Made by a program: the position numbers and the translations under genes. 64,000 bases of DNA from Hydractinia symbiolongicarpus (lineage: Eukaryota; Cnidaria; Hydrozoa; Anthoathecata; Hydractiniidae): contig NC_079888.1 of NCBI RefSeq assembly GCF_029227915.1, positions 7,127,001 through 7,191,000 on the forward strand, given 5' to 3'. The notes under the pieces are model-generated. The model searched no databases and was not told the origin of the DNA. It saw only the letters and a list, made by a program, of their open reading frames with translations. The stretch's first letter is position 1, and the number at the start of each line of letters is the position of its first letter. Of the stretch, positions 12,348-22,004 are shown piece by piece.

Positions 12348-15047
12348 ATCGGTGACGGAGAAAACGAAAACGTATTATCTTCTTTTAAACAAACTCTTGA
12401 ATTCAACGGTGAACGCTACGTGACCAAATTACCATTTCGTCCTGATCATGATAAACTTTCCGATAATTTTGCAGTTTCGAAACAACGCTTAGATTCTCTT
12501 GTTAACAAACGATTACGAAATGAACCTGATTTAGCTGTGCAATACAACGTCGTTTTTGCAGACTACGAATCGAAACAGATTATAGAAAAAGTTCCAGAAA
12601 GTGAGATAGCTTGCGAAAATGCTCACTACCTTCCGCATCATCCGGTTGTACGCCAAGATAAAAGTACAACGAAAGTTCGTCCTGTTTTTGATGGATCTTG
12701 TGCCGTTCACAAACCATCCCTCAATGACATTTTGTACTCTGGTCCTAATTTACTTGCTAAGGTATTTGACATTCTGCTGAGATTCCGTACGAACTACGTC
12801 GCTTTAGTTGCTGATATTCAACAAGCCTTCTTGAATATTGAAATCGCTGAGAAAGACCGTAATTATCTTCGTTTTTTGTGGAAAGAAAACCCTACCGAGA
12901 ACGATTCAAAGCTCATTATCTATCGATTTCTGCGTGTCGTGTTTGGGTTAACGTGCAGTCCGTTTTTACTCAATGGGACAATCCAACACCACTTGGAGAC
13001 TTACGAAATTATCTGCCCCGAAATTACTGATGTTTTGAAGGATGACTTGTACGTCGATGACCTAACAACCGGTACCGATACCGTAACTGAAGGCAAGAAA
13101 CTTTACGAAATTAGTAAACAAATCATGAAAGAAGGAGGGTTCAATTTGCGAAAATGGGCTACTAATAACAATGAATTACAAACTTTTATCGATAAAATTG
13201 AGAACGTGAATTCTGAACCGAATAGCGACAAAACTGTTAACCCCAAAGTATTAGGGATCGAGTGGGACATCGACAGAGATATTCTAGTGTACCGATTTGA
13301 CGAGTTATTGAAACGAGCGAAAGAACTGTTTCCAACAAAAAGAAACATTTTACGTATATCTGCTTCATTTTATGACCCGTTGGGCCTGATCGCACCAATC
13401 ACCACCAAAGTAAAGGTTCTTTTCCAGAAATGTTGTCAACACAAGTCCGACTGGGATGATCCACTGCAAGGGGAACTGCTTAAACAATGGAGAGATATAT
13501 TGAACGATTTTTCGAATTTACAAACTTTTGAGATACCACGTTATTTATTCTGTGAACCGCGTCATGAAATTCAATCAATTGAACTGCATGGATTTTGTGA
13601 TAGCTCGACGATTGCCTACGCTGCTGTGATTTATGCAAAAATACGAACTAACCTCGGCGTAAGTGTTTCGCTAGTGACTGCTAAAACGAAAGTTGCGCCC
13701 CTAAAGCCGCATTCTGTTCCACGTTTAGAATTGCTAGGATGTGCTCTCTTAGCAAAGTTGATGAGCCATGTGCTTAATGCGATCAATGGTAGATTGAAAG
13801 TTGATCGTTTTTTCGGTTGGTCAGATTCGGAAGTTGCCCTTTGTTGGTTAAAAGGCAAATTGAAGCAGTGGAAGCCATGGGTAGAAAACAGAGTTGTTTA
13901 TGTTCGATCAGTCATTCCATCGGAATCATGGTTTCACGTTTCCACCATTCATAACCCCAGTGATATACCTACCAGACCAGACAAAATTGGTGACTTCAAT
14001 TCAAATTTGTGGTTAAACGGTCCTGAATTTCTGTCTGATTCCAGCTTTGTTCCACCTGAGTTTCATGTCAACAAACATTCATTCGATGTTTTGTCAGAAG
14101 AGAAGAAAAGTCATGTCACTACTAACATTAGTCATTCCACTCATCATTGTCATTCGCAGTTACATGATATTATAGACGAGACTAAGTTTAGCTCACTGAA
14201 AAAGCTTATAACTACCATTGGATATGTTTACAGATTTGCGAATAAATTGTTAAATCGAATTCGAAAAAGAGACTTATCAGTATGCAACGATCGTGAACTG
14301 TCGACTCAAGAATACAAAAGTGCATTTGATATTTTGATTACAAACAATCAACGAAAACTTCGAAACAACCAAAACTACTTCAACAAACTTTCGTCCGCCC
14401 TGAAGTTGTTTGAAGATGAGAAAGGAGATTTACGTGTTAAAGGACGTTTTGGTGAGAATAAAAAGCTTTCATATGACGAAAGGTATCCGTTGATTCTTTC
14501 GAGTGATTCACATTTTACAAAACTTCTGGTTGAAGATGCCCACGAAAAAACATTTCATCAAGGCGTAGAAGCGACACTCCACATGTTACGAATGAAGTTT
14601 TGGATTCCGAAAGGTAGACGCACAATCAAATCCATTTTACGACAGTGCATTGTTTGTCGACGATACCAAGGCAAACCTATTAAATCACCACCGACTCCAG
14701 ATCTACCAGAATACAGGTATTGCGCTTCGAGAGCTTTTGAACACGTTGGGTTCGATCATGCTGGTCCACTCTACATTCGTACCGAGAACCGAAACACGAC
14801 AAAGGTATACGTATTAATACTTACATGTGCTACTACTAGAGCTGTGCACTTTGAGCTTTCACCCGATTTAAAGACGCCAGCGTTCATTAGAGCTTTCAAA
14901 AGATTTCAATCCAGAAGAGGAACGCCTGCTACGGTTGTGCATGATAACTTTAAAACGTTTAAATCTAACCATGTAAAAAGATTTATGAGACATGAGTCTA
15001 TTGAAACTAACCCGATTGATTTTATGAAAGGATCGTCAGATCAATGA
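12348..15047 (+). pseudogene. BEL/Pao Pol: RT, RNase H, integrase (broken)
   Basis: The frame continues in phase after the TAG; the first ATG is not needed if it was part of a polyprotein. The RT has YVDDL at about 13,050 and the Pao-type 'KVRPVFDGS' block near 12,675. RNase H has 'HGFCDSS' near 13,588 and 'LELLGCALL'. The integrase has an HHCC zinc domain near 14,530-14,665 and core Asp residues in 'HVGFDHAGPL' (about 14,742) and 'VVHDNFKTF' (about 14,934). The frame ends at 15,045-15,047. The segment that should carry the third catalytic residue is absent at the break, so the integrase is inactive. Confidence 0.88.
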
Positions 15048-15736
15048 AAACCGCCTTGCGTAAGACCATTGGGAAGGCACTATTGACTTTCGAAGAGCTC
15101 GAGACAGTTCTGTGCCAAGTTGAAGCATCGATTAACTCAAGACCACTTACATATCAGAGTGAGGACGATCTTGGACAGACTATCACACCTTTGCATTTGA
15201 TTTACGGCTCGAACATTGTTGGTGCTGAATGTGTCCCAATGAATGATACCTACCAGTGCTCGAAACGATTACTTTATGTACAACGAGTGCTTGACGATCA
15301 GTGGCGACGATTTTATCGAACGTATTTGAACGAATTACGGCAACATCACTTCTACAGAAAGGATGGCAGAGAAACACCTGATTTAAAGTTGAACGACGTC
15401 GTGGTGGTGAAAGATGATAACCAACTGCCAAGAAGTAGATGGCCATTGGGTAAAGTTACGGAACTGATCTATGGAAAGGACGGATTTATTCGTGGTGCGA
15501 AGATTCGGGTTAACACCAAGAAAGGACTTGTTTCTACGATAACGCGTCCTATTCAAAAACTGATTCCACTTGAAATAGCAAATGAGACTGAAAACGAAGT
15601 TGAAAAAGTTGAAAAAAGTGAACTTGAAAAACCCGCTGAAGACACTCTCAATGAAGATGAGCAACAACGAAGGCCGACGAGAAAGGCTGCGGTTGAAGGA
15701 CAGTTGATGCGTAAACTCCGCGAAGAGTATTTATAG
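15044..15736 (+). pseudogene. BEL/Pao integrase C-terminal part (DUF5641-like), out of frame
   Basis: The frame 'MKTALRKTIGKALLTFEELE' continues the integrase after the break, overlapping the upstream frame by four bases but in a different phase. 'NSRPLTYQSED' and 'LTPLHLIYG'-like segments, then 'LKLNDVVVVKDDNQLPRSRW' are the DUF5641 tail found in BEL/Pao integrases. A charged C-terminus follows. It is a remnant, not an independent gene: nothing suggests its own promoter. Confidence 0.85.
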
Positions 15737-15810
15737 TTTTTTTTTTGACATATATATATATATTTAGGATTTCTTTATGTTTAGTCATACCGTGTTGACA
15801 TCGGACATGT

Positions 15811-15824
15811 CAACGGGGGGAGTA
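15811..15824 (+). other. Polypurine tract of BEL/Pao element
   Basis: 'AACGGGGGGAGTA' lies directly before the 3' LTR start (TGTAAATAATG), the expected place for plus-strand priming. An (AT)n run lies just upstream (about 15,751-15,764). Confidence 0.65.
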
Positions 15825-15971
15825 TGTAAATAATGACGCCATTATTATTTTTTCGGGGTTTCCCCGCATTCTTTTTTTTTTGTTGTACAATTTTTCTAGA
15901 GAGTATAGTTGAGAAAGATAACGAGTAGAGTACACGAGGTACTTGATTTTGATATTTTATGATTCTTTAAA
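15825..15971 (+). repeat. 3' LTR of BEL/Pao element
   Basis: A copy of the 5' LTR with one additional T. It is followed by TTTAC (15,972-15,976), which matches the five bases before the 5' LTR. Confidence 0.88.
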
Positions 15972-16179
15972 TTTACGAAAAGAACTAAATGTAGCTAAAA
16001 TGTATGGAATGTACAGTAAGTGGTGCAGCAAAAAGGGGTATGCGTTTTGTTATGGTGTCTTTAAGGAAAAATTTTATTTAAAGATTGAACAGGCGAAAGA
16101 AAGATAAATGCTACACACGTAAGGCACATAACAATCTAGACAAGACACAAATTGATAAAGAAGTTGAAAAGTCACAAAA

Positions 16180-16960
16180 GAACCATCTTCATGATAAGAT
16201 TGTTTTCGAGAGATTAAAGAAACCTGTAAAAAAATAGCGGGTGAAAATACTGATGATCCTGCTACAGGTCTCAAAAGGTTTTGCTATTTCCCTTCGGCCA
16301 AACAAGTTCCTTTTACTATTCACGTGCATTAACCGACCACAATCTTGCCATCACCGAGCTAGATAACATTGGTACTTACTGTTATTTCTAGAATGAATCA
16401 CAGTGTTGAAAGAGGTTAGTTGAAGTTGCAAGAAGAAGTTCATCCAAAAAAGATCCGAAGATGGAATTTGTGATGTTCTTCTATTTTGCGATAGATGTGG
16501 AGGACAACAAAACAATCGCACAATATTTATCACGCTATCAAATATGATGATCAATTCAATCTATCTCGTGTCAGGTTTCCACATAGTGAGAATGGCAACG
16601 CGATGGCTAGAAATAAAGCCATGCTGAATAGAAAAGAATTCTCAATGGCCTTTCAAAAAGTATCGATGTTTTCTAGAAATTCTAAACTACAAAGAGAGAT
16701 ATCATTGTTTACAAAATGTATCCGTCTTTCCTGAGTACAAATCTGTGATGCATCATGGGACAGAGGGAGAGATGACTGCCAAAGAAAAGGATCAACAAAA
16801 GGCTTTAAATGAAAGAATGAGCATGTCAAGTAGGAAAGTAAACAAAGTCTACAAGTCAGAGATCGTTGAATTAAAATTTGAGCACAACAATCCTGAGGAA
16901 ATCTTTTTCAAATACAGCTATGACGAGGGGTATCGAAAAGCTACCTTTTTGCTTTAAATA
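16180..16960 (+). pseudogene. Decayed DDE-like transposase ('CDxCGGQxxNR' family)
   Basis: Frame-broken pieces of one protein occur in order. 'GLKRFCYFPSAKQVPF' lies near 16,268. 'DVLLFCDRCGGQQNNRTIF' near 16,470 is a block I know as [S/T]DxCGGQNRN in an uncharacterised TE-derived family. 'EIVELKFEHNNPEEIFFKYS' near 16,860-16,920 resembles its C-terminal 'ILYFKxxY' segment. Several stops intervene. The family is widespread in invertebrate genomes; its enzymatic nature is inferred from conserved acidic residues. Confidence 0.45.
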
Positions 16961-17995
16961 AAAGGGAAAAAGAAAGAAAGAATTGTTACAAAGGAAAAAG
17001 CATATGGAAAAATATTTATTATTCCATCACAAAAAAGAAGATTTAAAGAAAATTTGTTTTAAAGGGTTGATTCCAAAACCACACCATTCCTTTTTTTAAT
17101 AACCTATCAATTACAAAATGATTGTTACACTTCATCAGTGATTTCAATACTTGAATTTTTTATTTATATTTTGTTCCATTTAAATTTTCGTAATACATTT
17201 CTTGATTTAATAATATATTCACAAATTAGATAGACTGTATTACTAGCAGTGTTCTAAAAATTATTTTACGAAACTTTTATTTTCACAGAGGTTTGTCTCA
17301 TTATATATAAAACATATAACCTATAAAACAATGCAAAAACTTCTATTTCTAACATTACATACATACATGGATTCTCGCTAACCTTGTATGATAATATGAT
17401 AACCGCTTTTGCTCTTTAGTGCCACAGGAGAACCAAGCCTTAATAATTTCATTTGTCTTTGACCTTTTACCCGTGAGGTATATATTTTTGACAATAATTC
17501 AAAATTTATCCGTTTTAGGATCCTTATGTAATGATAAGTTTTATTCTTTTAAATGTGCCAAGTTGATTCATTTTGAATTTGTTTGTTTGTTGTGTTTTAG
17601 TCTTAATCTGTTATCTTTGTCTTTGTTTGTTGTTCTTGTTATATGTTATTACTTTGTGCACCGGCGTTTCTTTTTAAAAAAGAAGTTTTTGAACGTCTCA
17701 AATCTGTTTGAGTTGGAGGAGGGATTAAAAAACTGTCCAAAAAAGATAAATAATTAAAAAAATAGATTGAAATAAAGCTGTTTTAATTAAAGTGCGTCCA
17801 ATAAAAATGAATACTTTCAAGAACTTCTAAAAACACAAAACTTTGAATATTTTTCACGGTTTATAAGAAAGTCTATTAAAACCGAAATTGTTGCTAAGTA
17901 TCAATTAAACCCTTTCGGAGAAAAGAAACACAGATAATACATCCATAACTTGTCAAGATTTTTCAATGTGAAGACTATTTTAAAGCGATTCTTTT
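16961..17995. other. Gene-free AT-rich stretch
   Basis: No coding signal. A 112-codon frame at 17,419-17,757 is T-rich and hydrophobic, typical of random frames in AT-rich DNA. Confidence 0.45.
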
Positions 17996-17999
17996 TTTT

Positions 18000-19156
18000 C
18001 CGTCCGACACTAAAATAAATAATGTCACTCCATTGCTCTTTAAGCTATTTTAGAACTTTCGAACTTCAACAATTCAGAGCGCTTATTTTGGTCACCAGAG
18101 CTTCTCCTTATTTACATCATGCTGTTATTTCCTGGACGAAGAGCAAAAGCTAGATCATAAAAGCATTGTCGTTATTACCGAAAGTTCAGATCACAATCGC
18201 ATAACTTCGATAAGCTCCTTGAAACAAGTTGTGGAGATTGCTGAAGAATGGACTAAACGGAAATTTCATCGCCTAATCGTTTGGAGTGATGGAATGGGCT
18301 CTCAATTTCGTTCGCGTTTCGTGTTCAAGATTCTATCTGCTACCATCCTCGCTGATAAAAGTTTGAGTTGGTTCTACAATGAGCGTCACCACGGAAAAGG
18401 ACCGATGGATGGGGTTGGAGGTACGCTAAAAAAAAAATGTCGTTTTTCGGAAGGTGAAATCAAACAAGGCTGTGATTTACAACTCGAAAGAATTTGCCAA
18501 AGCTGCCTCGCAGTTTGTTCCATCTGTGATCACTGTCTACATGCCGAGTGAGTCGGAAATCACGGAGCCGGAAGGTATAGAAGCCGCTTCTCCCATCCCC
18601 GAAACCCTTAAGATTCACAAGTTTGAGAGGTCAATCAACCAACGTGGTGATTCCTCAATTGCATTTTACAAAACTGCTGCTGATGAGGAGCCGTATTAAA
18701 CTCATTGGTACAGCAAGGCTGGTGGCTTGATCTGTAATCATAACGTTTCGACTACAGTTGAAGAGAACCAATGTGCAAAGTGTTTTGCTTCCTATCATTC
18801 AGATAACACTACGGATTGGTTAGAATGTTCATCCTGCAAAAATTGGTTTCACGAAGAATGTTTTTATGTCTAGTTATTCCCAGTTTTAAGGTGGACTTGG
18901 ATGAATTGTTTTTCTCCGTTAAAACTAGATAAAAACTTGTCTTTTTATTTTAGTGTTGGACGGAAAAAGGTTAATATTCTTATCCTAACGAACGAAACTG
19001 CAGCCTTCAAAACTGTATTTTATGAAGTTATTTATGATGTTCCTTGGCATTTATTTACGATGATTTTGTTTTTCTTTAAAGATTGAACTAAAGTTCGAGC
19101 TAACATTCATTTTTAAAAAGCTCTATTTATTTTCTTACTTTAGTGTCGGACGGAAG
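18000..19156. repeat. GTCCGACAC repeats, left of the Polinton
   Basis: 'CCGTCCGACACTAAAATAA' lies at 18,000-18,018 on the plus strand. Its near reverse complement is at 18,945-18,963 ('TTATTTTAGTGTTGGACGG'), and another inverted copy is at 19,139-19,156. The first two face each other around the transposase relic 18,060-18,880, as terminal inverted repeats of a ~0.96-kb element would. More copies occur right of the Polinton (35,584-35,987). Confidence 0.6.
18060..18880 (+). pseudogene. Decayed DDE-like transposase with C-terminal PHD-like finger
   Basis: From about 18,075 the translation reads 'IQSAYFGHQSFSLFTSCCYF', then 'HRLIVWSDGMGSQFRSRFVF', then 'WFYNERHHGKGPMDGVGGTL'. These are the SDGxxSQ and GKGxxDGxGG blocks of the same family as the relic at 8,770. 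A frameshift near 18,450 moves the protein into the frame 18,454-18,699 ('NSKEFAKAASQFVPSV'). After a stop at 18,697-18,699, 'CAKCFASYH' and 'WLECSSCKNWFHEECF' follow to about 18,870, a PHD-like zinc finger often found at transposase C-termini. It may be the source of the GTCCGACAC terminal repeats around it. Confidence 0.55.
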
Positions 19157-19275
19157 ATTTTTAAAAGTTCAATTTAAACTGGACAAACCTAACTCATCTT
19201 TAGATAATTTCTTGAATTAATTGCGTTTCCATATAAATCAACGTTCTGTCATGTTTTTTTGCGAGAATAGAGACA

Positions 19276-19518
19276 AGAGATAGGAAAAGGCGGATGTTAG
19301 GACAGATCCCCTTAGCACTTTACCATTCCACGTCAAATTATGGATCATCCACGTCAAATCAACGATAGAAGAGTCTATAAAATCCGTTAGCACCTACGAA
19401 TGTCCGGATCCGCCCCAACCCCCCAACCCCCGCCGTGTCCCCCGGGCCCCCATCCCTCCCCATGGGTCCCTCCCCACCCTCATCTGTCGTGCCTTATAAT
19501 TTATAGTGTTATGTGTGT
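19276..19518 (+). repeat. Left terminal inverted repeat of the Polinton
   Basis: It pairs with 35,328-35,570 without an indel (position sums equal 54,846). It has an AT-rich outer part with 'CCACGTCAAAT' occurring twice (19,328 and 19,350), then a very C-rich core at about 19,410-19,490, then an AT-rich inner edge. It ends where the left copy runs into a (GT)n tract. Confidence 0.93.
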
Positions 19519-19526
19519 GTGTGTCT

Positions 19527-19551
19527 ATCTTTACAAGAAACAAGTAAAGAT
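19527..19551 (-). terminator. Palindrome past the stop of the 111-aa gene
   Basis: Stem ATCTTTAC (19,527-19,534) and GTAAAGAT (19,544-19,551), loop of nine bases. It starts 11 bases beyond the minus-strand stop at 19,563. The same stem sequence recurs at 28,560-28,584 between the 195-aa gene and the integrase. A role in 3'-end formation is inferred from position. Confidence 0.45.
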
Positions 19552-19562
19552 GATTGCAAGGT

Positions 19563-19898
19563 TTAGCGCCACATAATGTCATAACTGAAGAATTGATTTT
19601 GATGATTATTTTGAGATTGTTTGAGACCATTTGATCTGACAAAGGCATCACCCTTGAAACTATAATCCTTTAATTCATCACAAAGTCTTGCGGGCAACCA
19701 TGTCTTATATTTATTTCCCATTCTATCTTGAACCTCCGCATACATAGTTTTTTCAGAAAGAGCACCAGGTCTTGATATTTCCATCTCTTTCACATATTTA
19801 ACAAGGTAAATATCGTTTTTAGGCAGCTCTCTCCACTTTATGATCGGAGTAACTTGTTCTATGTTTTGTTCAAATTCTTCAACTGTTGGAAAAGCCAT
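19563..19898 (-). CDS. Small conserved Polinton protein, function unknown
   Basis: The protein has 111 residues, starting at the ATG at 19,898 (MAFPTVEEFEQN); a longer in-phase reading would need a GTG. The pattern 'IIKWRELPKNDIYLVKYVKE', then 'YAEVQDRMGNKYKTWLP', then 'VRSNGLKQS' is that of short all-beta proteins I have seen at Polinton edges. A compact OB-like single-strand-DNA-binding fold is a possibility from the alternating beta pattern but is not proven. A TATA-like 'GGTATAAAGAG' lies about 25 bases upstream of the start on its strand. It is the leftmost gene, next to the TIR. Confidence 0.6.
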   Translation of the reverse strand: MAFPTVEEFEQNIEQVTPIIKWRELPKNDIYLVKYVKEMEISRPGALSEKTMYAEVQDRMGNKYKTWLPARLCDELKDYSFKGDAFVRSNGLKQSQNNHQNQFFSYDIMWR

Positions 19899-20134
19899 TG
19901 TGTTTATATTCACGATTACATCTCTTTATACCACTTTATAGATTCTATCGGAAAGCAGTTTTGTTATCTACCATCTGTCAATCAAACGCTTATAACAATA
20001 GGATTTTACATATTTTACATATTTTACATACCAGAAAGTTGTTTACATAAGAAAAAAGTCAAAACGAAAGTAGCCGTTGCTAAGGATATTTGGTATGTAA
20101 GGAATGCATTGTTTCTCTATTGTTATTCTGGCTT

Positions 20135-20159
20135 GATTGACATTTAATTGACGTCAATC
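20135..20159 (-). terminator. Palindrome directly after the 393-aa gene
   Basis: Stem GATTGAC (20,135-20,141) and GTCAATC (20,153-20,159) with an 11-base loop, one base beyond the minus-strand stop at 20,161. The loop side also forms the perfect palindrome ATTGACGTCAAT (20,147-20,158). It fits the pattern of 3'-end hairpins elsewhere in the element, though its sequence differs. Confidence 0.4.
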
Positions 20160-20160
20160 T

Positions 20161-21342
20161 TTATCTAAACAAATACCATATGAAATAACCCGTTGTCATA
20201 ACAATCACAAGAGCGATCTTCTCATCTTCGTGTGTAGGAGGAGGAGGAGGAGGAGTATCTTTGTGGTAAGGTGCAGTAATGTGTTTATCTGTAGTATCCA
20301 CGTGGTGTACGGTAATGTGTTTATCAGGATGATCGGGTGTTACCGGCTTCTTTTTAGTTATCTTATGTGATTCGGTAACATTGACCTTTCGATTAATACC
20401 GATGGTAAGATCCTCACCCGATATCAAAATCTTGTTGTTGTAACCCACCACACCGGTCTTAATTCTGAGATTCATGTCACTAGGTAACATATAAATACCT
20501 TGTCCAACCGAATAATCAACCTTACTTGAAGCGTAGTTTAACGTATCCTGATAACGTTTAATGTCCTCCTGAATATCGACCCTACGGTTAACAATGTCCT
20601 CAAGGTTATTCATAAAAACTTTTTGGGCGGTCAGAGCACTTGAATCATTACCAAGGATGGAGGATCGCGCTGAGGCTTGAGAACTAAGAACAAGATATGC
20701 ATAGGCCCTGACACTGCTCGAGATCTTCACAAGGCCCGTTTTTGTAAATCCATCGGATTTTTCCACAATCCACCGCGTCATGGAGTCGTTTGTGAAATAA
20801 CTTAACCCCGGAGTCGGATATTCTTTACGTCTTTTTTGATATGAGCTAAAAAAGTTCTGACCCCTGTATTTCATGGGGTTGGGATCAACTCCATAATCGC
20901 CGCAGATTTTTAAAAACTCCTCATTTGAATAGGGATTGTCGTATCGATTGAAGCTATCCTCAAAGGGTAGAGGTGTCTGTAGGCGCTTAATGATTCGCCT
21001 AATGTGATAATACACATGAAAACGATATATTGACCTGACCATAGATCTACCATCCTTCAGGTGTTCCGAACTTACCCCACAGGCACTTGAAGCGCACCAA
21101 GTGGCGAAATTTAGCTGGGTTTGCCATAATCTAAAAGGTTGCTCATTCCAAATTCTCATACGTTGCGCGTTATGACTAAGTTCATAATTGGTAAAAATAT
21201 TAGGAAAGGAAGCGGGGAAAGAGCCACTTTCAGACACAATAATGGCCTGTTTGTACAGATCCCTAGCGCCCAATATTTGAAGATCCCGCCCTCCATTTGG
21301 CTTATATGTCGCATTCGGGTTATATCTGAAAATGTCATCCAT
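20161..21342 (-). CDS. Conserved Polinton protein with C-terminal membrane anchor (393 aa)
   Basis: Starts 'MDDIFRYNPNATYKPNGGRD' and contains 'QPFRLWQTQLNFATWCAS' near residue 70. The opening and this block are typical of a protein present in most metazoan Polintons, without an agreed function. The C-terminal third carries Thr/His-rich tandem segments (KHITVHH, KHITAPYH), a Pro run encoded by a GGA-type microsatellite (20,237-20,254), and a final hydrophobic helix (IALVIVMTTGYFIWYLF) that should be a tail anchor. It is transcribed divergently from the minor capsid gene across a 38-bp spacer, so a structural or membrane role in the particle is plausible. I infer this; I cannot name the gene. 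Confidence 0.8.
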   Translation of the reverse strand: MDDIFRYNPNATYKPNGGRDLQILGARDLYKQAIIVSESGSFPASFPNIFTNYELSHNAQRMRIWNEQPFRLWQTQLNFATWCASSACGVSSEHLKDGRSMVRSIYRFHVYYHIRRIIKRLQTPLPFEDSFNRYDNPYSNEEFLKICGDYGVDPNPMKYRGQNFFSSYQKRRKEYPTPGLSYFTNDSMTRWIVEKSDGFTKTGLVKISSSVRAYAYLVLSSQASARSSILGNDSSALTAQKVFMNNLEDIVNRRVDIQEDIKRYQDTLNYASSKVDYSVGQGIYMLPSDMNLRIKTGVVGYNNKILISGEDLTIGINRKVNVTESHKITKKKPVTPDHPDKHITVHHVDTTDKHITAPYHKDTPPPPPPTHEDEKIALVIVMTTGYFIWYLFR

Positions 21343-21380
21343 TCTTTGATTTAAATATATTCACAATCTCTAATATAATA
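21343..21380. promoter_or_regulatory. Bidirectional promoter 1
   Basis: This 38-bp spacer separates the divergent 393-aa gene and minor capsid gene. ATTTAAA lies at 21,349-21,355 and CTAATATAATA at 21,370-21,380, abutting the capsid ATG. The same two boxes at nearly the same spacing occur at 27,269-27,307. Confidence 0.55.
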
Positions 21381-21944
21381 ATGTATATCACAATAAAGGA
21401 CGTAAATAGCGAGAAGAAAATCTATTTGTATCAACCGATAGACAACTCACATGGTACAAAGGAGGTTGCGATCGTGGAGACGTTTTCGGATAATGTCACA
21501 TATGTAGCTACAGCTCCAATAGATATACCCTTGGCCGACGGAGTTACCACGGTTAGGTTACAACAGGGTCAGCACTACACGGGGAGGGAGTTGAATTCAA
21601 TCGTTAGAGGTGATGTAAAATCAACACAACTAGCTAGAAACTCTAAGTTGAGTAAAATATTCAATCTGGGGGGTATAACGGAACTACATTTTAATCTTAA
21701 TGAATTGGATAACTCGTTAAATCTTAAAGATGGTGAATATAGCAACAACCTGATGACATATCATATATCCGAGTATGGTGGTGATTTTACATATATTGAA
21801 CCGAAAAATCCGCAATATAAGAAACTAAAGAAAGGTTTACTTCAATCACTTACCATGAGAGTCACAGGTCAGGATGGTAAGGGGCTATGGGGTGGTATGA
21901 AGACAGCAGTTACCCTACACATAAGAGATACGGCGGACAGATGA
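21381..21944 (+). CDS. Minor (penton-type) jelly-roll capsid protein
   Basis: 187 residues: 'MYITIKDVNSEKKIYLYQPI', then 'VAIVETFSDNVTY', then 'GGITELHFNLNELDN'. Its size, beta-rich nature and place directly upstream of the major capsid gene match the Polinton minor capsid protein, which is modelled as a single jelly roll that forms the vertex. No catalytic motif is expected. It is first in a probable mCP-MCP-ATPase unit, with the CTAATATAATA box directly at the ATG. No hairpin follows it, in keeping with joint transcription. Assignment rests on family pattern and position. Confidence 0.75.
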   Translation: MYITIKDVNSEKKIYLYQPIDNSHGTKEVAIVETFSDNVTYVATAPIDIPLADGVTTVRLQQGQHYTGRELNSIVRGDVKSTQLARNSKLSKIFNLGGITELHFNLNELDNSLNLKDGEYSNNLMTYHISEYGGDFTYIEPKNPQYKKLKKGLLQSLTMRVTGQDGKGLWGGMKTAVTLHIRDTADR

Positions 21945-22004
21945 TACAATAGCATTAACCGAATTAAAGTAAAATAAAATAAAATAAAAGTAATATGGAA
22001 TAGC

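Larger units (their letters stand above)
10077..15971 (+). mobile_element. BEL/Pao LTR retrotransposon, full length but coding-defective
   Basis: Two near-identical LTRs (146 and 147 bp) bound a gag-pro-RT-RNaseH-integrase order typical of BEL/Pao (Belpaoviridae-like) elements. A 5-bp target duplication TTTAC lies at 10,072-10,076 and 15,972-15,976. A primer-binding site starting TGG follows the 5' LTR, and a purine tract precedes the 3' LTR. The LTRs seem to differ only by one T in a poly-T run, which suggests a recent insertion. The coding region has an in-frame TAG at 12,345-12,347 and a deletion/frameshift near 15,000-15,047 that removes the end of the integrase core. The copy looks non-autonomous. 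Confidence 0.9.

Noticed and set aside
17419-17757. 112-codon hydrophobic frame
   Set aside because: T-rich DNA gives chance Phe/Leu-rich frames; there is no start context or motif support.
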